Shown: positions 1 through 10,682, counted from the stretch's first letter. The stretch: DNA of 64,000 bases from Photobacterium salinisoli (GCF_003614885.1 NZ_QZMS01000007.1:372001-436000); one strand, 5' to 3'. Numbers and translations: made by a program. Notes: generated from the letters alone by a model not told the origin.

Positions 1-573
1 GTGGCTGATCTGGGCCGTGAACTGTGTGAAGTGCCTGTGGGTTTCAAGTGGTTTGTTGATGGTCTGTACAGTGGTGAGCTTGGCTTCGGCGGTGAAGAAA
101 GTGCGGGTGCATCCTTTTTGCGCAAAGACGGCACACCCTGGTCAACCGATAAAGACGGTATTTTGCTTTGCCTGTTAGCGGCAGAAATCACCGCGGTGAC
201 AGGTATGAATCCGCAACAATATTACCAGACCTTAACTGAAAAGCATGGTGAGTGCCGTTACAGCCGGTTACAAGCGGTAGCAAACAGCGCGCAAAAAGCC
301 GTTCTGAGCAAACTGTCTCCAGACATGGTCAAGGCTGATACATTGGCTGGTGATAGCATTACCGCCCGTCTGACCCATGCTCCGGGTAATGGTGCTGCCA
401 TTGGTGGTTTGAAAATTACCACAGAGAATGGCTGGTTCACGGCGCGACCTTCAGGTACTGAAGAAATTTACAAGATCTACTGTGAAAGCTTCAAAGGCGA
501 TACGCATCTTCGTCAGATAGAAGATGAAGCACAGAAGATTGTCAGTAATGTATTTTCTGCCGCTGGTCTGTAA
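1..573 (+). CDS. pgm: Phosphoglucomutase, C-terminal part (5' end outside window)
   Basis: Interconverts glucose 1-phosphate and glucose 6-phosphate in the cytoplasm, feeding glycogen, UDP-glucose and cell-envelope sugar synthesis. The window opens inside the gene, so the first GTG is an internal valine codon and not a start. The visible 190 residues are about the last third of a roughly 545-residue alpha-D-phosphohexomutase. They include the sugar-binding loop GFGGEESAG (fragment residues 28-36) and the phosphate-binding RPSGTE motif near residue 150 of the fragment, diagnostic of domain 4. A strong rho-independent terminator follows directly. The order pgm, ybfA, Nif3, gltA matches Vibrionaceae chromosomes. 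Confidence 0.95.
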   Translation: MADLGRELCEVPVGFKWFVDGLYSGELGFGGEESAGASFLRKDGTPWSTDKDGILLCLLAAEITAVTGMNPQQYYQTLTEKHGECRYSRLQAVANSAQKAVLSKLSPDMVKADTLAGDSITARLTHAPGNGAAIGGLKITTENGWFTARPSGTEEIYKIYCESFKGDTHLRQIEDEAQKIVSNVFSAAGL

Positions 574-586
574 ACCGCATTCATTT

Positions 587-620
587 GACAACCCGTAGCC
601 TTTGCTGCGGGTTTTTTTAT
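587..620 (+). terminator. Rho-independent terminator of pgm
   Basis: An 8-bp stem (CCCGTAGC paired with GCTGCGGG, one G-T pair) with a CTTT-type loop is followed by seven T residues, 18 bases after the pgm stop codon. Confidence 0.9.
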
Positions 621-638
621 TGTTTGATCATTGGACTG

Positions 639-1472
639 TTACGGCGCGGACTGCCGATAATGCTTAGGCCTGTCGCGGTTGTGTAGTGGCCAGTGGTCAG
701 GAACAATGAACCATACCTGATTATCTTCAGCAATACCCTGTGTCGGCACCGTGATAGACGAAGGTATCATTAAAGCCGGTATCGATGAGTAACAGGGTGG
801 GGTTAACCAATCTCTCTTGGTGAGGATTTTTAACGATAATCGTTCTGCCTGACTCTGGAAGCACCAAAGCCCTTTATTGACATCAGGATTAATTGGCAAG
901 GCGGAACCTGACTCTTCATTCCGAAAGTGATCGAAAAGTCTCCCCTGTACAATCAGTCGCTGGCAGGTTGGCTGACCCAGCGATTTGGCATACTGATCCT
1001 TGTAGGCCTGATGCTGAGTCATTGCCAGCTGATGCTGAACCATTTTATTGATCTTATTATCCAGATTATCCGCCGAGTTTGGTCCCAGCCACCGCTGTTG
1101 ATAAGCCAGATAAAACTTAATAGCCACTTCCCAGTGTTCTAATTGCTTAGATAGTTTGTTGAACACCAGAAAATCAATGGCACCCAGCGTACGCTTTGCT
1201 TCGTGCAGCTGTATCTCTTCACCGACCAGCTCAAAATCGGGGTGGTGACTGATGAGCTGCTGCCAAAGCCACTGGTAATAAAAACCGAGCCTTTGGTTAC
1301 CCTCGTAATGTGCTTTTGCCGGGATTATCGCTCTGTCTCTGAACATGGCCAACCACTTATCATTGACCTGGTGGTCTACACCTTGCGTCAACACCGGCAT
1401 AGCCAGAACATTGCGAAAATGTCTGATGTTATCGCTGTGTTCTTTTGTTACATTTTCGTTGATATTATTCAT
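639..1472 (-). CDS. DUF1853 family protein
   Basis: A 277-residue cytoplasmic protein of unknown function. The central segment has the charged block HWEVAIKFYL (about residues 113-122) and an upstream GAIDFLVF segment, which are the hallmarks I know for DUF1853. A D/E-rich strand followed by E-x-K resembles the core of PD-(D/E)XK nuclease folds, but that link is only an inference. There is no signal peptide or membrane segment. It converges on pgm and is transcribed away from ybfA. The first ATG is used although no clear Shine-Dalgarno sequence precedes it, so the start is less certain than the family call. Confidence 0.8.
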   Translation of the reverse strand: MNNINENVTKEHSDNIRHFRNVLAMPVLTQGVDHQVNDKWLAMFRDRAIIPAKAHYEGNQRLGFYYQWLWQQLISHHPDFELVGEEIQLHEAKRTLGAIDFLVFNKLSKQLEHWEVAIKFYLAYQQRWLGPNSADNLDNKINKMVQHQLAMTQHQAYKDQYAKSLGQPTCQRLIVQGRLFDHFRNEESGSALPINPDVNKGLWCFQSQAERLSLKILTKRDWLTPPCYSSIPALMIPSSITVPTQGIAEDNQVWFIVPDHWPLHNRDRPKHYRQSAP

Positions 1473-1596
1473 TAAAATAAGTCTTAATCTGCGTTTAACT
1501 TGTTTTTAACAACAAAATCCCAAATAAAAAGTAGTAAAATTTCAAAAATGCGCTAAAGTATAGAGGTATGACCAGTTGGTTGCTCAGGAGGCTATC

Positions 1597-1803
1597 ATGT
1601 TCACACCTTTATCTACTCAACAAATTATTGTGCGCCGTACCTGCGTTGTGATTGCAGGCGTGTTGAGTTTTCCGGTTATGGTACTTATGCCTACGTCTGT
1701 AAAATCACGTGTTTATAGTTATCTGCATAAAGTCTGGTTGAAAACCAGTACCAAGCCCGTTTGGCTGCAGCACTCTGAACAAGGTGCACAAGAGCTATAT
1801 TGA
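1597..1803 (+). CDS. ybfA: YbfA-like DUF2517 small membrane protein
   Basis: A 68-residue protein the same length as E. coli YbfA, with the same pattern: RRTCVVIAGVLSFPVMVLMP, one hydrophobic membrane segment near the N-terminus, followed by YSYLHKVWLKTS and a KPVW motif. The function is unknown; a small inner-membrane protein is expected. The ATG at 1597 is chosen over the upstream in-frame TTG at 1576 because AGGAGG lies six bases before it. It lies next to the pgm region, as related genes do in other gammaproteobacteria, and is followed by its own terminator. Confidence 0.85.
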   Translation: MFTPLSTQQIIVRRTCVVIAGVLSFPVMVLMPTSVKSRVYSYLHKVWLKTSTKPVWLQHSEQGAQELY

Positions 1804-1841
1804 ATCTGTTGTCAATGACTAGCTTACTGGTATCACCGATG

Positions 1842-1868
1842 AAATGCTGCCTTTGGCAGCATTTTTTG
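1842..1868 (+). terminator. Rho-independent terminator after ybfA
   Basis: A perfect 8-bp stem ATGCTGCC/GGCAGCAT with a three-base loop followed by six T residues. It separates ybfA from the Nif3 gene. Confidence 0.85.
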
Positions 1869-1969
1869 TCGGTATTTACTCGTTTTATGTTCCTGCTTTT
1901 TCCGTTCCAGCTGGTTCTGTTGCGCCCGAGTTGGTTAAAATACCAATAACCGCTCAAAAGGAAGCAAGC

Positions 1970-2728
1970 ATGAACAACCTCAAACTCGAATCATTGTTAA
2001 ACACACTACTGAGCCCGCACTTAATCAGAGATTACTGCCCGAATGGTCTGCAAGTCGAAGGCCGCAGCGAGGTACAAAAAATTGTAACCGGTGTGACTGC
2101 TTGTCAGGCACTAATTGATCAAGCCATTGAAATGAAAGCCGATGCTTTGCTGGTCCATCATGGTTACTTTTGGAAAAATGAACCTTCGGAAATTCGCGGG
2201 ATGAAATACCGACGAATTAAAGCATTGATCGAAAACGGTATTAATCTTTATGCCTACCATTTACCTTTGGATGTCCACCAGGAGCTGGGAAATAATGCCC
2301 AACTAGCGGATCAATTAGGCATAAAACATCTGGGTGGGCTGGAGCCTGGTAATCCGCACCCTGTTGCCGTGTACGGCGAATTTCCAACGACGCTGACCGG
2401 CGATCAACTCGCTGCCCGTATTGAGAAGGTGCTTCATCGCAAACCCTTACATATTGGCGAGGGCGGACCTGATCTGATCAAAACTGTGGGCTGGTGTACC
2501 GGTGGTGGTCAGGATTTTATCGATCTTGCTGTTGCGCAGGGGCTGGATGCCTATATCACGGGTGAGGTGTCAGAGCGGACGGTACATACAGCGCGGGAGC
2601 AGGGCATTCATTTCTTCAGCGCGGGACATCATGCGACGGAGAGGTACGGTGTAGAAGCATTGGGGGAGTGGCTGGCCGATGAGCATCATTTTGATGTCAC
2701 CTTTGTGGATATTGATAACCCGGTGTAA
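1970..2728 (+). CDS. Nif3-like dinuclear metal centre protein (YbgI family)
   Basis: A 252-residue cytoplasmic protein of the Nif3/YbgI (GTP cyclohydrolase I type 2) superfamily, whose members form toroidal hexamers holding two metal ions. The probable ligands are visible: the His pair in LLVHHGYFW, the Asp in YAYHLPLD, and the C-terminal His/Glu group in AGHHATERYG. Length matches E. coli YbgI (247). The biochemical role is not settled for this family. The open frame extends upstream to 1844, but that extension runs through the ybfA terminator; the ATG at 1970, preceded by AAAAGGAAGC, is the sensible start. It converges on gltA with a shared terminator. Confidence 0.9.
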   Translation: MNNLKLESLLNTLLSPHLIRDYCPNGLQVEGRSEVQKIVTGVTACQALIDQAIEMKADALLVHHGYFWKNEPSEIRGMKYRRIKALIENGINLYAYHLPLDVHQELGNNAQLADQLGIKHLGGLEPGNPHPVAVYGEFPTTLTGDQLAARIEKVLHRKPLHIGEGGPDLIKTVGWCTGGGQDFIDLAVAQGLDAYITGEVSERTVHTAREQGIHFFSAGHHATERYGVEALGEWLADEHHFDVTFVDIDNPV

Positions 2729-2746
2729 GCCAATGTCAAACCCGAT

Positions 2747-2780
2747 CAAAAAAGGTTGAGCATCAGCTCAACCTTTTTAT
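2747..2780. terminator. Bidirectional terminator between the Nif3 gene and gltA
   Basis: A perfect 8-bp stem GGTTGAGC/GCTCAACC with loop ATCA, flanked by A residues on the left and T residues on the right, so it can stop transcription from both converging genes. Confidence 0.9.
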
Positions 2781-2812
2781 TTTTATATCAGCAAGCTATT
2801 TATGACTCACAA

Positions 2813-4102
2813 TCACTCACGCTCATGAAGCGGTTGGAAATCGCGTTGCTTGTGACCGGTATACAGCTGACGCGGACGACCGATACGGTTGTTTGGATCA
2901 CTGTGCATTTCATTCCAGTGCGCGATCCAGCCGATAGTACGCGACATCGCAAAGATAACGGTAAACATAGAAATTGGGATACCGATCGCTTTAAGAATGA
3001 TACCTGAGTAGAAGTCTACGTTCGGGTACAGTTTCTTCTCGACAAAGTACTCGTCAGAAAGTGCAATGCGTTCAAGTTCCATCGCAACATCCAGCAGTGG
3101 ATCCTGGATTTTCAGCTCTTGCAGCACTTCGTGACAAGCTTCACGCATGACGGTTGCACGTGGGTCATAGTTCTTATACACACGATGGCCGAAGCCCATC
3201 AGACGGAAAGGATCATCTTTGTCTTTGGCACGCTCGATGAACTCTGGGATATTCTCCACGCTGCCAATCTCTTCGAGCATGCGCAGACAGGCTTCATTGG
3301 CACCACCGTGAGCTGGGCCCCAAAGCGAAGCGATACCTGCTGCAATACACGCAAACGGGTTAGCACCTGAAGAACCTGCCAGACGTACGGTAGAGGTAGA
3401 CGCATTCTGCTCATGATCAGCGTGCAGGGTAAAGATTTTATCCATAGCACGGGCGACAACCGGGCTGACTTCATACTCTTCACATGGTGTTGCAAACATC
3501 ATGTGCAGGAAGTTTTCAGCGTAATCCAGATCGTTACGAGGGTAGATAAACGGCTGACCAATAGAGTACTTATAGCACATTGCAGCCAGAGTCGGCATTT
3601 TTGACAGCAGGCGGAATGCAGTGATTTCGCGGTGCTCGTCGTTATTGATGTCCAGTGAATCATGGTAGAAGGCTGCCAGCGCACCGACAACACCACACAT
3701 TACAGCCATTGGGTGAGCATCGCGACGGAAACCGTGGAAGAAGCTTGCGATTTGCTCATGCACCATAGTATGGCGGGTTACAGTTTTGCGGAATTGCTCG
3801 TACTGGGCGCGGGTAGGAACTTCGCCGTACAGCAGAATGTAACAGACTTCTAAATAATCAGCGTTATTAGCTAATTGGTCGATTGGATAGCCACGGTGAA
3901 GCAGCACACCTTTCGCACCATCAATGAAAGTAATTTGAGATTCACATGATGCAGTAGCTAAGAAACCTGGGTCGAAAGTGAAATAGCCAGATGCGCCGAG
4001 TTTACGAACATCCAGTACTTCCGGACCTAGTGAGCCCCCGAGAATCGGCAGTTCGACCGGTGCTTTCCCTTCAATATGAAGAGTAGCTTTCTTGTCTGCC
4101 AT
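2813..4102 (-). CDS. gltA: Citrate synthase (type II, hexameric)
   Basis: Condenses acetyl-CoA and oxaloacetate to citrate, the entry step of the TCA cycle. At 429 residues it matches E. coli GltA (427). The N-terminal small domain typical of NADH-regulated type II enzymes is present. Catalytic positions are recognisable: [10 protein letters not shown] (His near residue 230), [15 protein letters not shown] (His near residue 305) and the Asp of PNVDFYSG near residue 362. A strong Shine-Dalgarno sequence (AAAGGAG) precedes the ATG. It is divergent from sdhC across a 417-bp region, the usual arrangement, so both promoters can respond to shared oxygen and carbon signals. Confidence 0.98.
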   Translation of the reverse strand: MADKKATLHIEGKAPVELPILGGSLGPEVLDVRKLGASGYFTFDPGFLATASCESQITFIDGAKGVLLHRGYPIDQLANNADYLEVCYILLYGEVPTRAQYEQFRKTVTRHTMVHEQIASFFHGFRRDAHPMAVMCGVVGALAAFYHDSLDINNDEHREITAFRLLSKMPTLAAMCYKYSIGQPFIYPRNDLDYAENFLHMMFATPCEEYEVSPVVARAMDKIFTLHADHEQNASTSTVRLAGSSGANPFACIAAGIASLWGPAHGGANEACLRMLEEIGSVENIPEFIERAKDKDDPFRLMGFGHRVYKNYDPRATVMREACHEVLQELKIQDPLLDVAMELERIALSDEYFVEKKLYPNVDFYSGIILKAIGIPISMFTVIFAMSRTIGWIAHWNEMHSDPNNRIGRPRQLYTGHKQRDFQPLHERE

Positions 4103-4519
4103 AACAATCTCCTTTGTTATTTTATAATCCTAATCCGAAATCGGATGTGCCGTCTTTGTACAGCTCGGTCATGATGTTGTCAATTCCTCTTATCGGGAGT
4201 GTGCGCTTGTTAATAACTTTAAGTAAAAGCGGGTCAATATCTCAAACCGTGTTAGAGGTCATGTAACGGGGTTTGTAATTGATTGTTGCGAGGCGTATAC
4301 TCGGCCGCAGGTCTCTGGTTCTGCCATCGCCAGAAACAATGATAAAGTTATTAGTAATATTAGCTACTTAGCTGAAACGACTTTTGCTTTGCTGTACATA
4401 CACTTGTGCTACCTAAATGTAGCACGGTTGTTGTGCCTTTGTTGCGCTTGTTTTGGCGTACGCATACCGGAGGTTTTATAAAAATAAAACGCTTCTATGG
4501 AGCTGAGTGGGCAAAGACC
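4103..4519. promoter_or_regulatory. gltA/sdhC divergent control region
   Basis: This 417-bp non-coding region holds the promoters of gltA (leftward) and sdhCDAB-suc (rightward). I see no gene in it. A/T-rich segments lie at about 4120-4135, 4205-4225 and 4335-4370. The sequence GTTAATAACTTTAAG near 4209-4223 partly resembles an ArcA half-site. In E. coli this intergenic region is controlled by ArcA, Fnr and CRP; control here is inferred from that precedent and not demonstrated. Confidence 0.6.
4453..4482 (+). promoter_or_regulatory. Candidate sigma-70 promoter close to sdhC
   Basis: TTGGCG (4453-4458) and TATAAA (4477-4482) are separated by 18 bp, a plausible sigma-70 pair giving a short leader of about 30 bases before the sdhC GTG. 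The E. coli sdh leader is much longer, so another promoter upstream is quite possible. Confidence 0.3.
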
Positions 4520-4900
4520 GTGAAAGTTAACAAGCCAAGACCTGTCAACCTCGACCTACAGACGATACGCTTTCCGCTGACTGCGATTTCGTCAATCCTG
4601 CACCGTGTATCGGGCGTGATCACATTTGTTTCCCTTGCCATCCTGCTGTGGCTACTGAACCTGTCTCTTTCCTCTCCCCAAGGATTTGCTGAAGCCGCTG
4701 ACATCGTTGACAGCTTCTTTGTCAAATTTATCCTCTGGGGTGTGCTGACAGCACTCTTCTATCACATTGTTTTCGGTGTCCGTCACCTGATCATGGATAT
4801 GGGATATTTTGAAGAGCTGGAATCTGGCACCACAAGTGCGAAAATCAGTTTTGCAATTGTGGCGGTTCTGTCTGTGTTTGCAGGAGGCCTGGTATGGTAA
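4520..4900 (+). CDS. sdhC: Succinate dehydrogenase cytochrome b556 subunit
   Basis: Membrane anchor of complex II, contributing to haem b and quinone binding. The 126-residue product follows E. coli SdhC closely: [13 protein letters not shown], then [10 protein letters not shown] with the Ser and Arg of the quinone site, and three membrane helices ending in AGGLVW. The haem-ligand His lies in [13 protein letters not shown]. The start is the GTG at 4520: the upstream in-frame sequence is not SdhC-like and contains no good start. The ribosome-binding site is poor (GGAG is 17 bases away), and an eight-codon frame starting at ATG 4497 ends across this GTG. It overlaps sdhD by seven bases. Confidence 0.93.
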   Translation: MKVNKPRPVNLDLQTIRFPLTAISSILHRVSGVITFVSLAILLWLLNLSLSSPQGFAEAADIVDSFFVKFILWGVLTALFYHIVFGVRHLIMDMGYFEELESGTTSAKISFAIVAVLSVFAGGLVW

Positions 4901-5241
4901 GCAACGTTTCCACTATTGGACGTAATGGTGTTCACGACTTTATTCTGATTCGTGCAACCGCGATTATCCTCACTCTCTATACCATTTATATGGTGTACTT
5001 TTTCGCTTTTGGCCCTGAGTTGAATTTTGAAACCTGGACAGCGTTCTTTTCAAAACTAAGCACAAAAGTCTTTACTATGCTGGCGTTGGCCTCCGTTCTG
5101 ATTCACGGTTGGATTGGCATGTGGCAAGTACTGACTGACTACATTAAACCTGCCTTTTTACGAGCAGGACTGATGTTTGCCATTGTCGCTGTGCTTTTTG
5201 TTTATCTGTTATCTGGTTTCTTTATTGTGTGGGGTGCGTAA
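4894..5241 (+). CDS. sdhD: Succinate dehydrogenase hydrophobic membrane anchor
   Basis: Second membrane subunit of complex II, 115 residues like E. coli SdhD, with three hydrophobic helices. [15 protein letters not shown] at the N-terminus and [16 protein letters not shown] near residues 71-86 are characteristic; the latter carries the haem-ligand His and quinone-site Asp/Tyr region. Its ATG overlaps the end of sdhC (ATGGTAA), and its stop touches the sdhA start codon, so the sdh genes are probably translationally coupled. Confidence 0.96.
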   Translation: MVSNVSTIGRNGVHDFILIRATAIILTLYTIYMVYFFAFGPELNFETWTAFFSKLSTKVFTMLALASVLIHGWIGMWQVLTDYIKPAFLRAGLMFAIVAVLFVYLLSGFFIVWGA

Positions 5242-7008
5242 GTGAGCATTGCAGTTCGAGAGTTTGATGCCGTAGTAATCGGTGCTGGTGGTGCAGGTAT
5301 GCGTGCTGCACTACAAATTTCTGAGCAGGGCCTGAAATGTGCTTTGCTCTCTAAAGTATTCCCTACCCGTTCTCACACCGTATCTGCGCAGGGCGGTATC
5401 ACAGTTGCGTTAGGTAACTCGCATCCGGATAACTGGGAATGGCACATGTACGACACGGTAAAAGGGTCGGACTATATCGGTGACCAGAATGCCATCGAAT
5501 ACATGTGTAAAAATGGCCCGCAGTCAGTCATTGAACTTGAAAAAATGGGTCTGCCATTTTCGCGTTTTGACAATGGCCGTATTTACCAGCGTCCGTTTGG
5601 TGGCCAGTCGAAAGAATTCGGTGGTGAGCAGGCGGCGCGTACAGCCGCAGCGGCAGACCGTACCGGTCACGCCTTGCTGCATACCCTGTACCAGCAAAAT
5701 GTTAAGCATAAGACCACGATTTTCTCTGAGTGGTATGCGCTGGATCTGGTGAAAAACCAGGACGGTGCCATTTTGGGCTGTACCGCTCTGTGTATGGAAA
5801 CCGGTGAAGTCTGTTACTTCAAATCCAAGGCCACAATCCTGGCAACCGGTGGTGCAGGCCGTATCTATCAGTCAACCACTAACGCACACATCAATACCGG
5901 TGACGGTGTAGGTATGGCATTGCGTGCGGGTGTACCCATGCAGGATATCGAAATGTGGCAGTTCCACCCAACCGGTATTGCCGGCGCCGGTGTACTGGTT
6001 ACTGAAGGTTGTCGTGGTGAAGGTGGTTACCTGCTGAACAAAGACGGTGAGCGTTTCATGGAACGCTATGCACCCAACGCGAAAGACCTGGCGGGTCGCG
6101 ACGTTGTTGCCCGTTCAATGATGGTGGAAATCCGTGAAGGCCGCGGTTGCGATGGCCCGTGGGGACCACACATTAAACTGAAGCTGGATCATCTGGGTAA
6201 AGATGTTCTGGAATCTCGTTTGCCGGGCATCCTTGAACTGTCGCGTACCTTTGCGCACGTCGATCCGGTGAAAGAGCCAATTCCTGTGATTCCAACCTGC
6301 CACTATATGATGGGCGGTGTACCGACTCAGGTTTCCGGACAAGCGATTAAGCAAAACGCAAACGGTCAGGACGAAGAAGTGCAGGGTCTGTTTGCCTGTG
6401 GTGAAATTGCCTCTGTGTCTGTACATGGTGCGAACCGCCTGGGCGGTAACTCACTGCTTGACCTGGTTGTATTCGGTCGTGCGACCGGCCTGCATCTGGG
6501 TGAAACCCTGGCAGCTCAAGCAGAAGCGCGTCCGGCGACAGAATCTGATATCGAAGCTTCCCTGACGCGTCTGAACCGCTGGAACAGCACGCAAAAAGGC
6601 GAAGATCCGGTACAAATCCGGAAAGATCTGCAATCTTGCATGCAGAACAACTTCTCGGTATTCCGTGAAGGTGCTGCGATGGCAGAAGGTCTGAGCCAGC
6701 TGAAAGAAATCCGCGAGCGTTTGAAAGAAGCGCGTCTGGATGACACTTCAAGCGAGTTTAACACCCAGCGTATTGAGTGTCTGGAACTGGATAACCTGAT
6801 GGAAACCGCTTATGCGACGGCAGTTGCGGCTAATTACCGCACTGAAAGCCGTGGTGCTCACGCCCGTTTCGACTTCCCAGAACGTGATGATGAAAACTGG
6901 CTGTGTCACTCTATTTACAATCCAGAGACAGAGCAGATGTCCAAGCGTGATGTAAATATGACACCAGTACATCGTGACGCATTCCCGCCTAAAGCGCGGA
7001 CTTACTAA
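5242..7008 (+). CDS. sdhA: Succinate dehydrogenase flavoprotein subunit
   Basis: Catalytic subunit of complex II that oxidises succinate to fumarate with covalent FAD. The 588-residue length equals E. coli SdhA. The N-terminal Rossmann motif [14 protein letters not shown] (11-24) is followed by SHTVSAQGG, in which His45 is the covalent FAD attachment site. The substrate-binding stretch [13 protein letters not shown] and the active-site Arg in AGRDVVARS are present, and the helical C-terminal domain ends FPPKARTY. The start is GTG, directly abutting the sdhD TAA. Confidence 0.98.
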   Translation: MSIAVREFDAVVIGAGGAGMRAALQISEQGLKCALLSKVFPTRSHTVSAQGGITVALGNSHPDNWEWHMYDTVKGSDYIGDQNAIEYMCKNGPQSVIELEKMGLPFSRFDNGRIYQRPFGGQSKEFGGEQAARTAAAADRTGHALLHTLYQQNVKHKTTIFSEWYALDLVKNQDGAILGCTALCMETGEVCYFKSKATILATGGAGRIYQSTTNAHINTGDGVGMALRAGVPMQDIEMWQFHPTGIAGAGVLVTEGCRGEGGYLLNKDGERFMERYAPNAKDLAGRDVVARSMMVEIREGRGCDGPWGPHIKLKLDHLGKDVLESRLPGILELSRTFAHVDPVKEPIPVIPTCHYMMGGVPTQVSGQAIKQNANGQDEEVQGLFACGEIASVSVHGANRLGGNSLLDLVVFGRATGLHLGETLAAQAEARPATESDIEASLTRLNRWNSTQKGEDPVQIRKDLQSCMQNNFSVFREGAAMAEGLSQLKEIRERLKEARLDDTSSEFNTQRIECLELDNLMETAYATAVAANYRTESRGAHARFDFPERDDENWLCHSIYNPETEQMSKRDVNMTPVHRDAFPPKARTY

Positions 7009-7021
7009 GGGAGGTAACAAC

Positions 7022-7735
7022 ATGAAACTGAATTTCTCGATTTACCGTTATAACCCTGATGTAGATAACGCGCCGCACATGAAAGGGTACACGCTGGAAG
7101 TGCCGGAAGGCTCCGACATGATGGTTCTTGATGCTCTGATTTTGCTTAAAGAGCAGGATCCATCGCTGTCTTTCCGTCGTTCATGCCGTGAGGGTGTTTG
7201 CGGTTCCGATGGTATCAACATGAACGGTAAGAACGGCCTGGCCTGTATTACTCCGTTGTCGGCGTTGATGAATCAGAAAACGATTGTGATTCGTCCGTTG
7301 CCTGGTTTGCCAGTCATTCGTGACCTAATCATTGATATGGAGCAGTTCTACACCAACTATGCCAAGGTGAAACCGTTCCTGATCAATGACAGTGAGCACC
7401 CGCCTGCAAGGGAAAACCTGCAGTCTCCGGAAGAACGTGCGCATCTTGACGGCCTGTACGAGTGCATCATGTGTGCATGCTGCTCGACTTCATGTCCGTC
7501 ATTCTGGTGGAACCCGGATAAGTTTATCGGTCCTGCGGGCCTGTTGGCGGCATACCGTTGGTTAATCGACAGCCGAGACACAGCAACTGAAGAGCGTTTA
7601 TCTGATCTTGATGACGCATTCAGCGTGTTCCGTTGCCACAGTATCATGAACTGTGTCAGCGTTTGTCCAAAAGGACTCAACCCGACGAAAGCGATCGGTA
7701 ATATCCGATCTATGTTGCTTAAACGTTCGGTGTAA
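7022..7735 (+). CDS. sdhB: Succinate dehydrogenase iron-sulfur subunit
   Basis: Carries electrons from FAD to quinone through three Fe-S centres. The 237-residue product has the [2Fe-2S] ligands Cys55, Cys60 and Cys75 (SCREGVCGSDG then GLAC) and the cysteine series around CIMCACCSTSCPSFWW and FRCHSIMNCVSVCPKGLNP for the [4Fe-4S] and [3Fe-4S] clusters. The ATG at 7022 follows GGGAGG and gives MKLNFSIYRYNP, the family N-terminus; the open frame before it overlaps the end of sdhA. A hairpin terminator lies between it and sucA. Confidence 0.97.
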   Translation: MKLNFSIYRYNPDVDNAPHMKGYTLEVPEGSDMMVLDALILLKEQDPSLSFRRSCREGVCGSDGINMNGKNGLACITPLSALMNQKTIVIRPLPGLPVIRDLIIDMEQFYTNYAKVKPFLINDSEHPPARENLQSPEERAHLDGLYECIMCACCSTSCPSFWWNPDKFIGPAGLLAAYRWLIDSRDTATEERLSDLDDAFSVFRCHSIMNCVSVCPKGLNPTKAIGNIRSMLLKRSV

Positions 7736-7753
7736 ATCTATAGAATTATCGAT

Positions 7754-7783
7754 ATGCCAGCAGAGCAATTTGCTGGCTTTTTA
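7754..7783 (+). terminator. Intra-operon terminator between sdhB and sucA
   Basis: A 7-bp stem GCCAGCA/TGCTGGC with an 8-base loop followed by TTTTTT-like sequence. It would partly separate expression of sdhCDAB from sucABCD. Leakiness is inferred from the absence of an obvious strong promoter before sucA. Confidence 0.7.
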
Positions 7784-7836
7784 GCCCGGCCTAACATCCG
7801 GTGCAAGTGGCGATAACAAGTGGTTAAGGGAAAAAA

Positions 7837-10650
7837 ATGCAGAACGGCGTTATGAAGGCTTGGCTTGAGTCTTCACATCTGGCTGGCGCCAACGCAACTT
7901 ACGTAGAAGACCTCTACGAGTTGTATCTAAGCGACCCAGAATTAGTTGACGAAGAATGGCGTCACGTTTTTAGTGAACTGCCTGTTGTGAATGGTGTTGC
8001 CGTTGAGCAGCCGCATTCGCGTGTTCGTGATTACTTCCGGCGTTTAGCGAAAGAGACGACCTTTTTAAGTGCTAACGTCAGCGATCCTGATGTTGATGCC
8101 AAACAGGTTAAGGTACTGCAGCTTATCAACGCATACCGTTTCCGTGGTCATCAGCATGCAAACCTGGACCCGCTGGGATTATGGCAGCAGGAACGTGTTC
8201 CGGACTTGGATCCTGCGTTTCATAATCTCACTGCGGAAGATTTTGACCAAAGCTTCAATGTCGGTTCATTTGCCGTAGGCAAAGAGACAATGAAGCTTTC
8301 TGAGATCTATGAGGCATTGAAAAACACCTATTGTGGCTCAATTGGTGCTGAGTACATGCACATTACTGATACGGAAGAAAAACGCTGGATTCAGCAGCGT
8401 CTGGAATCAGTCGTCGGTAAAGGCGCGTTTACTCAGGAAGAAAAGCAGACGTTTTTGGATGAACTGACTGCAGCGGAAGGTCTGGAACGTTATCTGGGTG
8501 CGAAATTCCCGGGTGCAAAACGTTTCTCGCTGGAAGGTGGTGATGCTCTTATCCCTATGATGAAAGAGCTGATTCGTGCAGCCGGAAAAAGCGGTGTTCG
8601 GGAAGTTGTGGTGGGAATGGCCCACCGTGGTCGTCTGAACATGCTAGTGAACGTTCTGGGTAAAAAGCCTCAGGACTTGTTCGATGAATTTGCCGGTAAG
8701 CATGGCGAATCATGGGGAACCGGTGATGTGAAATACCACCAGGGTTTCTCTGCTGATTTCGCGACACCAGGCGGTGATGTGCATCTGGCACTTGCCTTTA
8801 ACCCCTCTCACCTTGAAATCGTTAACCCGGTTGTTGTCGGCTCTGTTCGTGCTCGTCAGGATCGTTTGGGTGACAAAGACGGTTCCATGGTACTGCCAAT
8901 TACTATTCACGGTGACTCCGCTATCGCGGGTCAGGGTGTAGTGGCTGAAACCTTCAACATGTCCCAGTCCCGGGGCTACCGTGTTGGCGGTACGGTGCGC
9001 ATTGTGGTGAATAACCAGATTGGTTTCACGACGTCAAATCCGATGGATACCCGTTCAACCCAGTACTGTACAGATATCGCTAAGATGGTGCAGTCGCCGA
9101 TTTTCCACGTCAATGCCGATGATCCCGAAGCTGTTGCATTTGTGACTCGTCTTGCGCTGGACTACCGCAATGAATTTAAGCGTGATGTGGTTATTGATCT
9201 GGTTTGTTACCGACGTCATGGTCACAACGAAGCGGATGAGCCGAATGCGACTCAGCCACTGATGTACCAAAAGATCAAAAAACACCCAACTCCACGCAAG
9301 ATTTACGCCGATATTCTGGTTGACGAGAAGAGCATAGATGCTGAAACAGCGACTTCGCTTGTCAATGAATACCGTGATGCGCTCGACCGCGGTGAGTGCG
9401 TGGTCAAAGAGTGGCGTCCGATGAAACTGCACTCTGTGGACTGGGCCCCGTATCTGGGTCACGACTGGACCAAAGAGTGGGATCATAAAGTTGGTCGTCA
9501 GCGACTGCATGAACTGGGTCAGCGCGTTTGCCAGTATCCTGAAAGCCACAAACTGCAAAGTCGTGTACAGAAACTGTATAACGATCGCCAGTCTATGGTA
9601 GCGGGTGATAAAGGCGTCGACTGGGGTATGGCAGAAACGCTGGCCTATGCAACATTGGTGGACGATGGCCATCGCATCCGTATTACAGGGCAGGATTCCG
9701 GACGGGGGACTTTCTTCCATCGTCATGCGGTGCTGCATAATCAAGCGGATGCCAGCACTTACATGCCATTGGCTAACCTTCATGACAAACAAGGTCCGTT
9801 CCAGGTCTTCGACTCAGTACTGTCAGAAGAAGCCGTATTGGCCTTTGAATACGGCTATGCTACGGCTGAGCCGGGCGGTCTGACTATCTGGGAAGCTCAG
9901 TTCGGTGATTTCGCGAACGGTGCCCAGGTTGTGATTGACCAGTTCATCAGTTCCGGTGAGCAGAAGTGGGGCCGTATGTGTGGTCTGACTATGCTGCTGC
10001 CGCATGGTTATGAAGGTCAGGGTCCGGAGCACTCCTCTGCGCGCCTGGAGCGTTACCTGCAGCTATGTGCTGAACAAAACATGCAGGTTGTGATCCCTTC
10101 AACGCCGGCTCAGGTTTATCACATGATTCGCCGTCAGGTTCTGCGTCCTATGCGCCGTCCTCTGATTGTTATGTCGCCCAAGTCACTACTGCGTCATCCA
10201 CTGTGTACTTCCACGATGGACGATCTGGCGGAAGGTACTTTCCTGCCTGCAATCGGTGAGATTGATGCGCTGGATCCGAAACAAGTGAAACGTGTTGTAC
10301 TGTGTTCAGGTAAGGTGTATTACGATCTGCTGGAACAACGTCGCAAGCGCGAGCAGACGGATGTCGCCATTATCCGAATTGAACAGCTGTACCCATTCCC
10401 GAAAGAGGATGTGGAAGCAGCACTGGCTGATTATCAGCATGTGACTGACTTCGCATGGTGCCAGGAAGAGCCGCAAAACCAGGGTGCCTGGTACAGCAGC
10501 CAGCATAATTTCCGTGCTGCACTGCCTGCAGGCGCGCAACTTGCCTATGCCGGCCGCCCAGCGTCAGCTTCCCCTGCCGTTGGTTATATGTCAGTACACT
10601 TGAAACAACAGAAAGCGTTGATTGATGACGCACTGAACACAGAACAATAA
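7837..10650 (+). CDS. sucA: 2-oxoglutarate dehydrogenase E1 component
   Basis: Thiamine-diphosphate-dependent decarboxylase of the 2-oxoglutarate dehydrogenase complex, producing the succinyl group passed to SucB. The 937-residue length matches the family (E. coli 933). The N-terminal E1-tail segment [19 protein letters not shown] binds the E2 core. [31 protein letters not shown] and the ThDP/Mg motif around [18 protein letters not shown] are visible, with HNEADEP and [13 protein letters not shown] further along. Start ATG follows AAGGG. Confidence 0.98.
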   Translation: MQNGVMKAWLESSHLAGANATYVEDLYELYLSDPELVDEEWRHVFSELPVVNGVAVEQPHSRVRDYFRRLAKETTFLSANVSDPDVDAKQVKVLQLINAYRFRGHQHANLDPLGLWQQERVPDLDPAFHNLTAEDFDQSFNVGSFAVGKETMKLSEIYEALKNTYCGSIGAEYMHITDTEEKRWIQQRLESVVGKGAFTQEEKQTFLDELTAAEGLERYLGAKFPGAKRFSLEGGDALIPMMKELIRAAGKSGVREVVVGMAHRGRLNMLVNVLGKKPQDLFDEFAGKHGESWGTGDVKYHQGFSADFATPGGDVHLALAFNPSHLEIVNPVVVGSVRARQDRLGDKDGSMVLPITIHGDSAIAGQGVVAETFNMSQSRGYRVGGTVRIVVNNQIGFTTSNPMDTRSTQYCTDIAKMVQSPIFHVNADDPEAVAFVTRLALDYRNEFKRDVVIDLVCYRRHGHNEADEPNATQPLMYQKIKKHPTPRKIYADILVDEKSIDAETATSLVNEYRDALDRGECVVKEWRPMKLHSVDWAPYLGHDWTKEWDHKVGRQRLHELGQRVCQYPESHKLQSRVQKLYNDRQSMVAGDKGVDWGMAETLAYATLVDDGHRIRITGQDSGRGTFFHRHAVLHNQADASTYMPLANLHDKQGPFQVFDSVLSEEAVLAFEYGYATAEPGGLTIWEAQFGDFANGAQVVIDQFISSGEQKWGRMCGLTMLLPHGYEGQGPEHSSARLERYLQLCAEQNMQVVIPSTPAQVYHMIRRQVLRPMRRPLIVMSPKSLLRHPLCTSTMDDLAEGTFLPAIGEIDALDPKQVKRVVLCSGKVYYDLLEQRRKREQTDVAIIRIEQLYPFPKEDVEAALADYQHVTDFAWCQEEPQNQGAWYSSQHNFRAALPAGAQLAYAGRPASASPAVGYMSVHLKQQKALIDDALNTEQ

Positions 10651-10682
10651 ACCCAGAGCTGGAACAAAAAGGACAAACTGAG

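Noticed and set aside
1844..1969. N-terminal extension of the Nif3 gene
   Set aside because: The extension would read through the ybfA terminator; the ATG at 1970 has a good ribosome-binding site and gives family length.
9055..9792. 245-codon reverse-strand frame inside sucA
   Set aside because: It lies wholly within a well-conserved enzyme gene, has no ribosome-binding site, and reads as a shadow of sucA codon usage.
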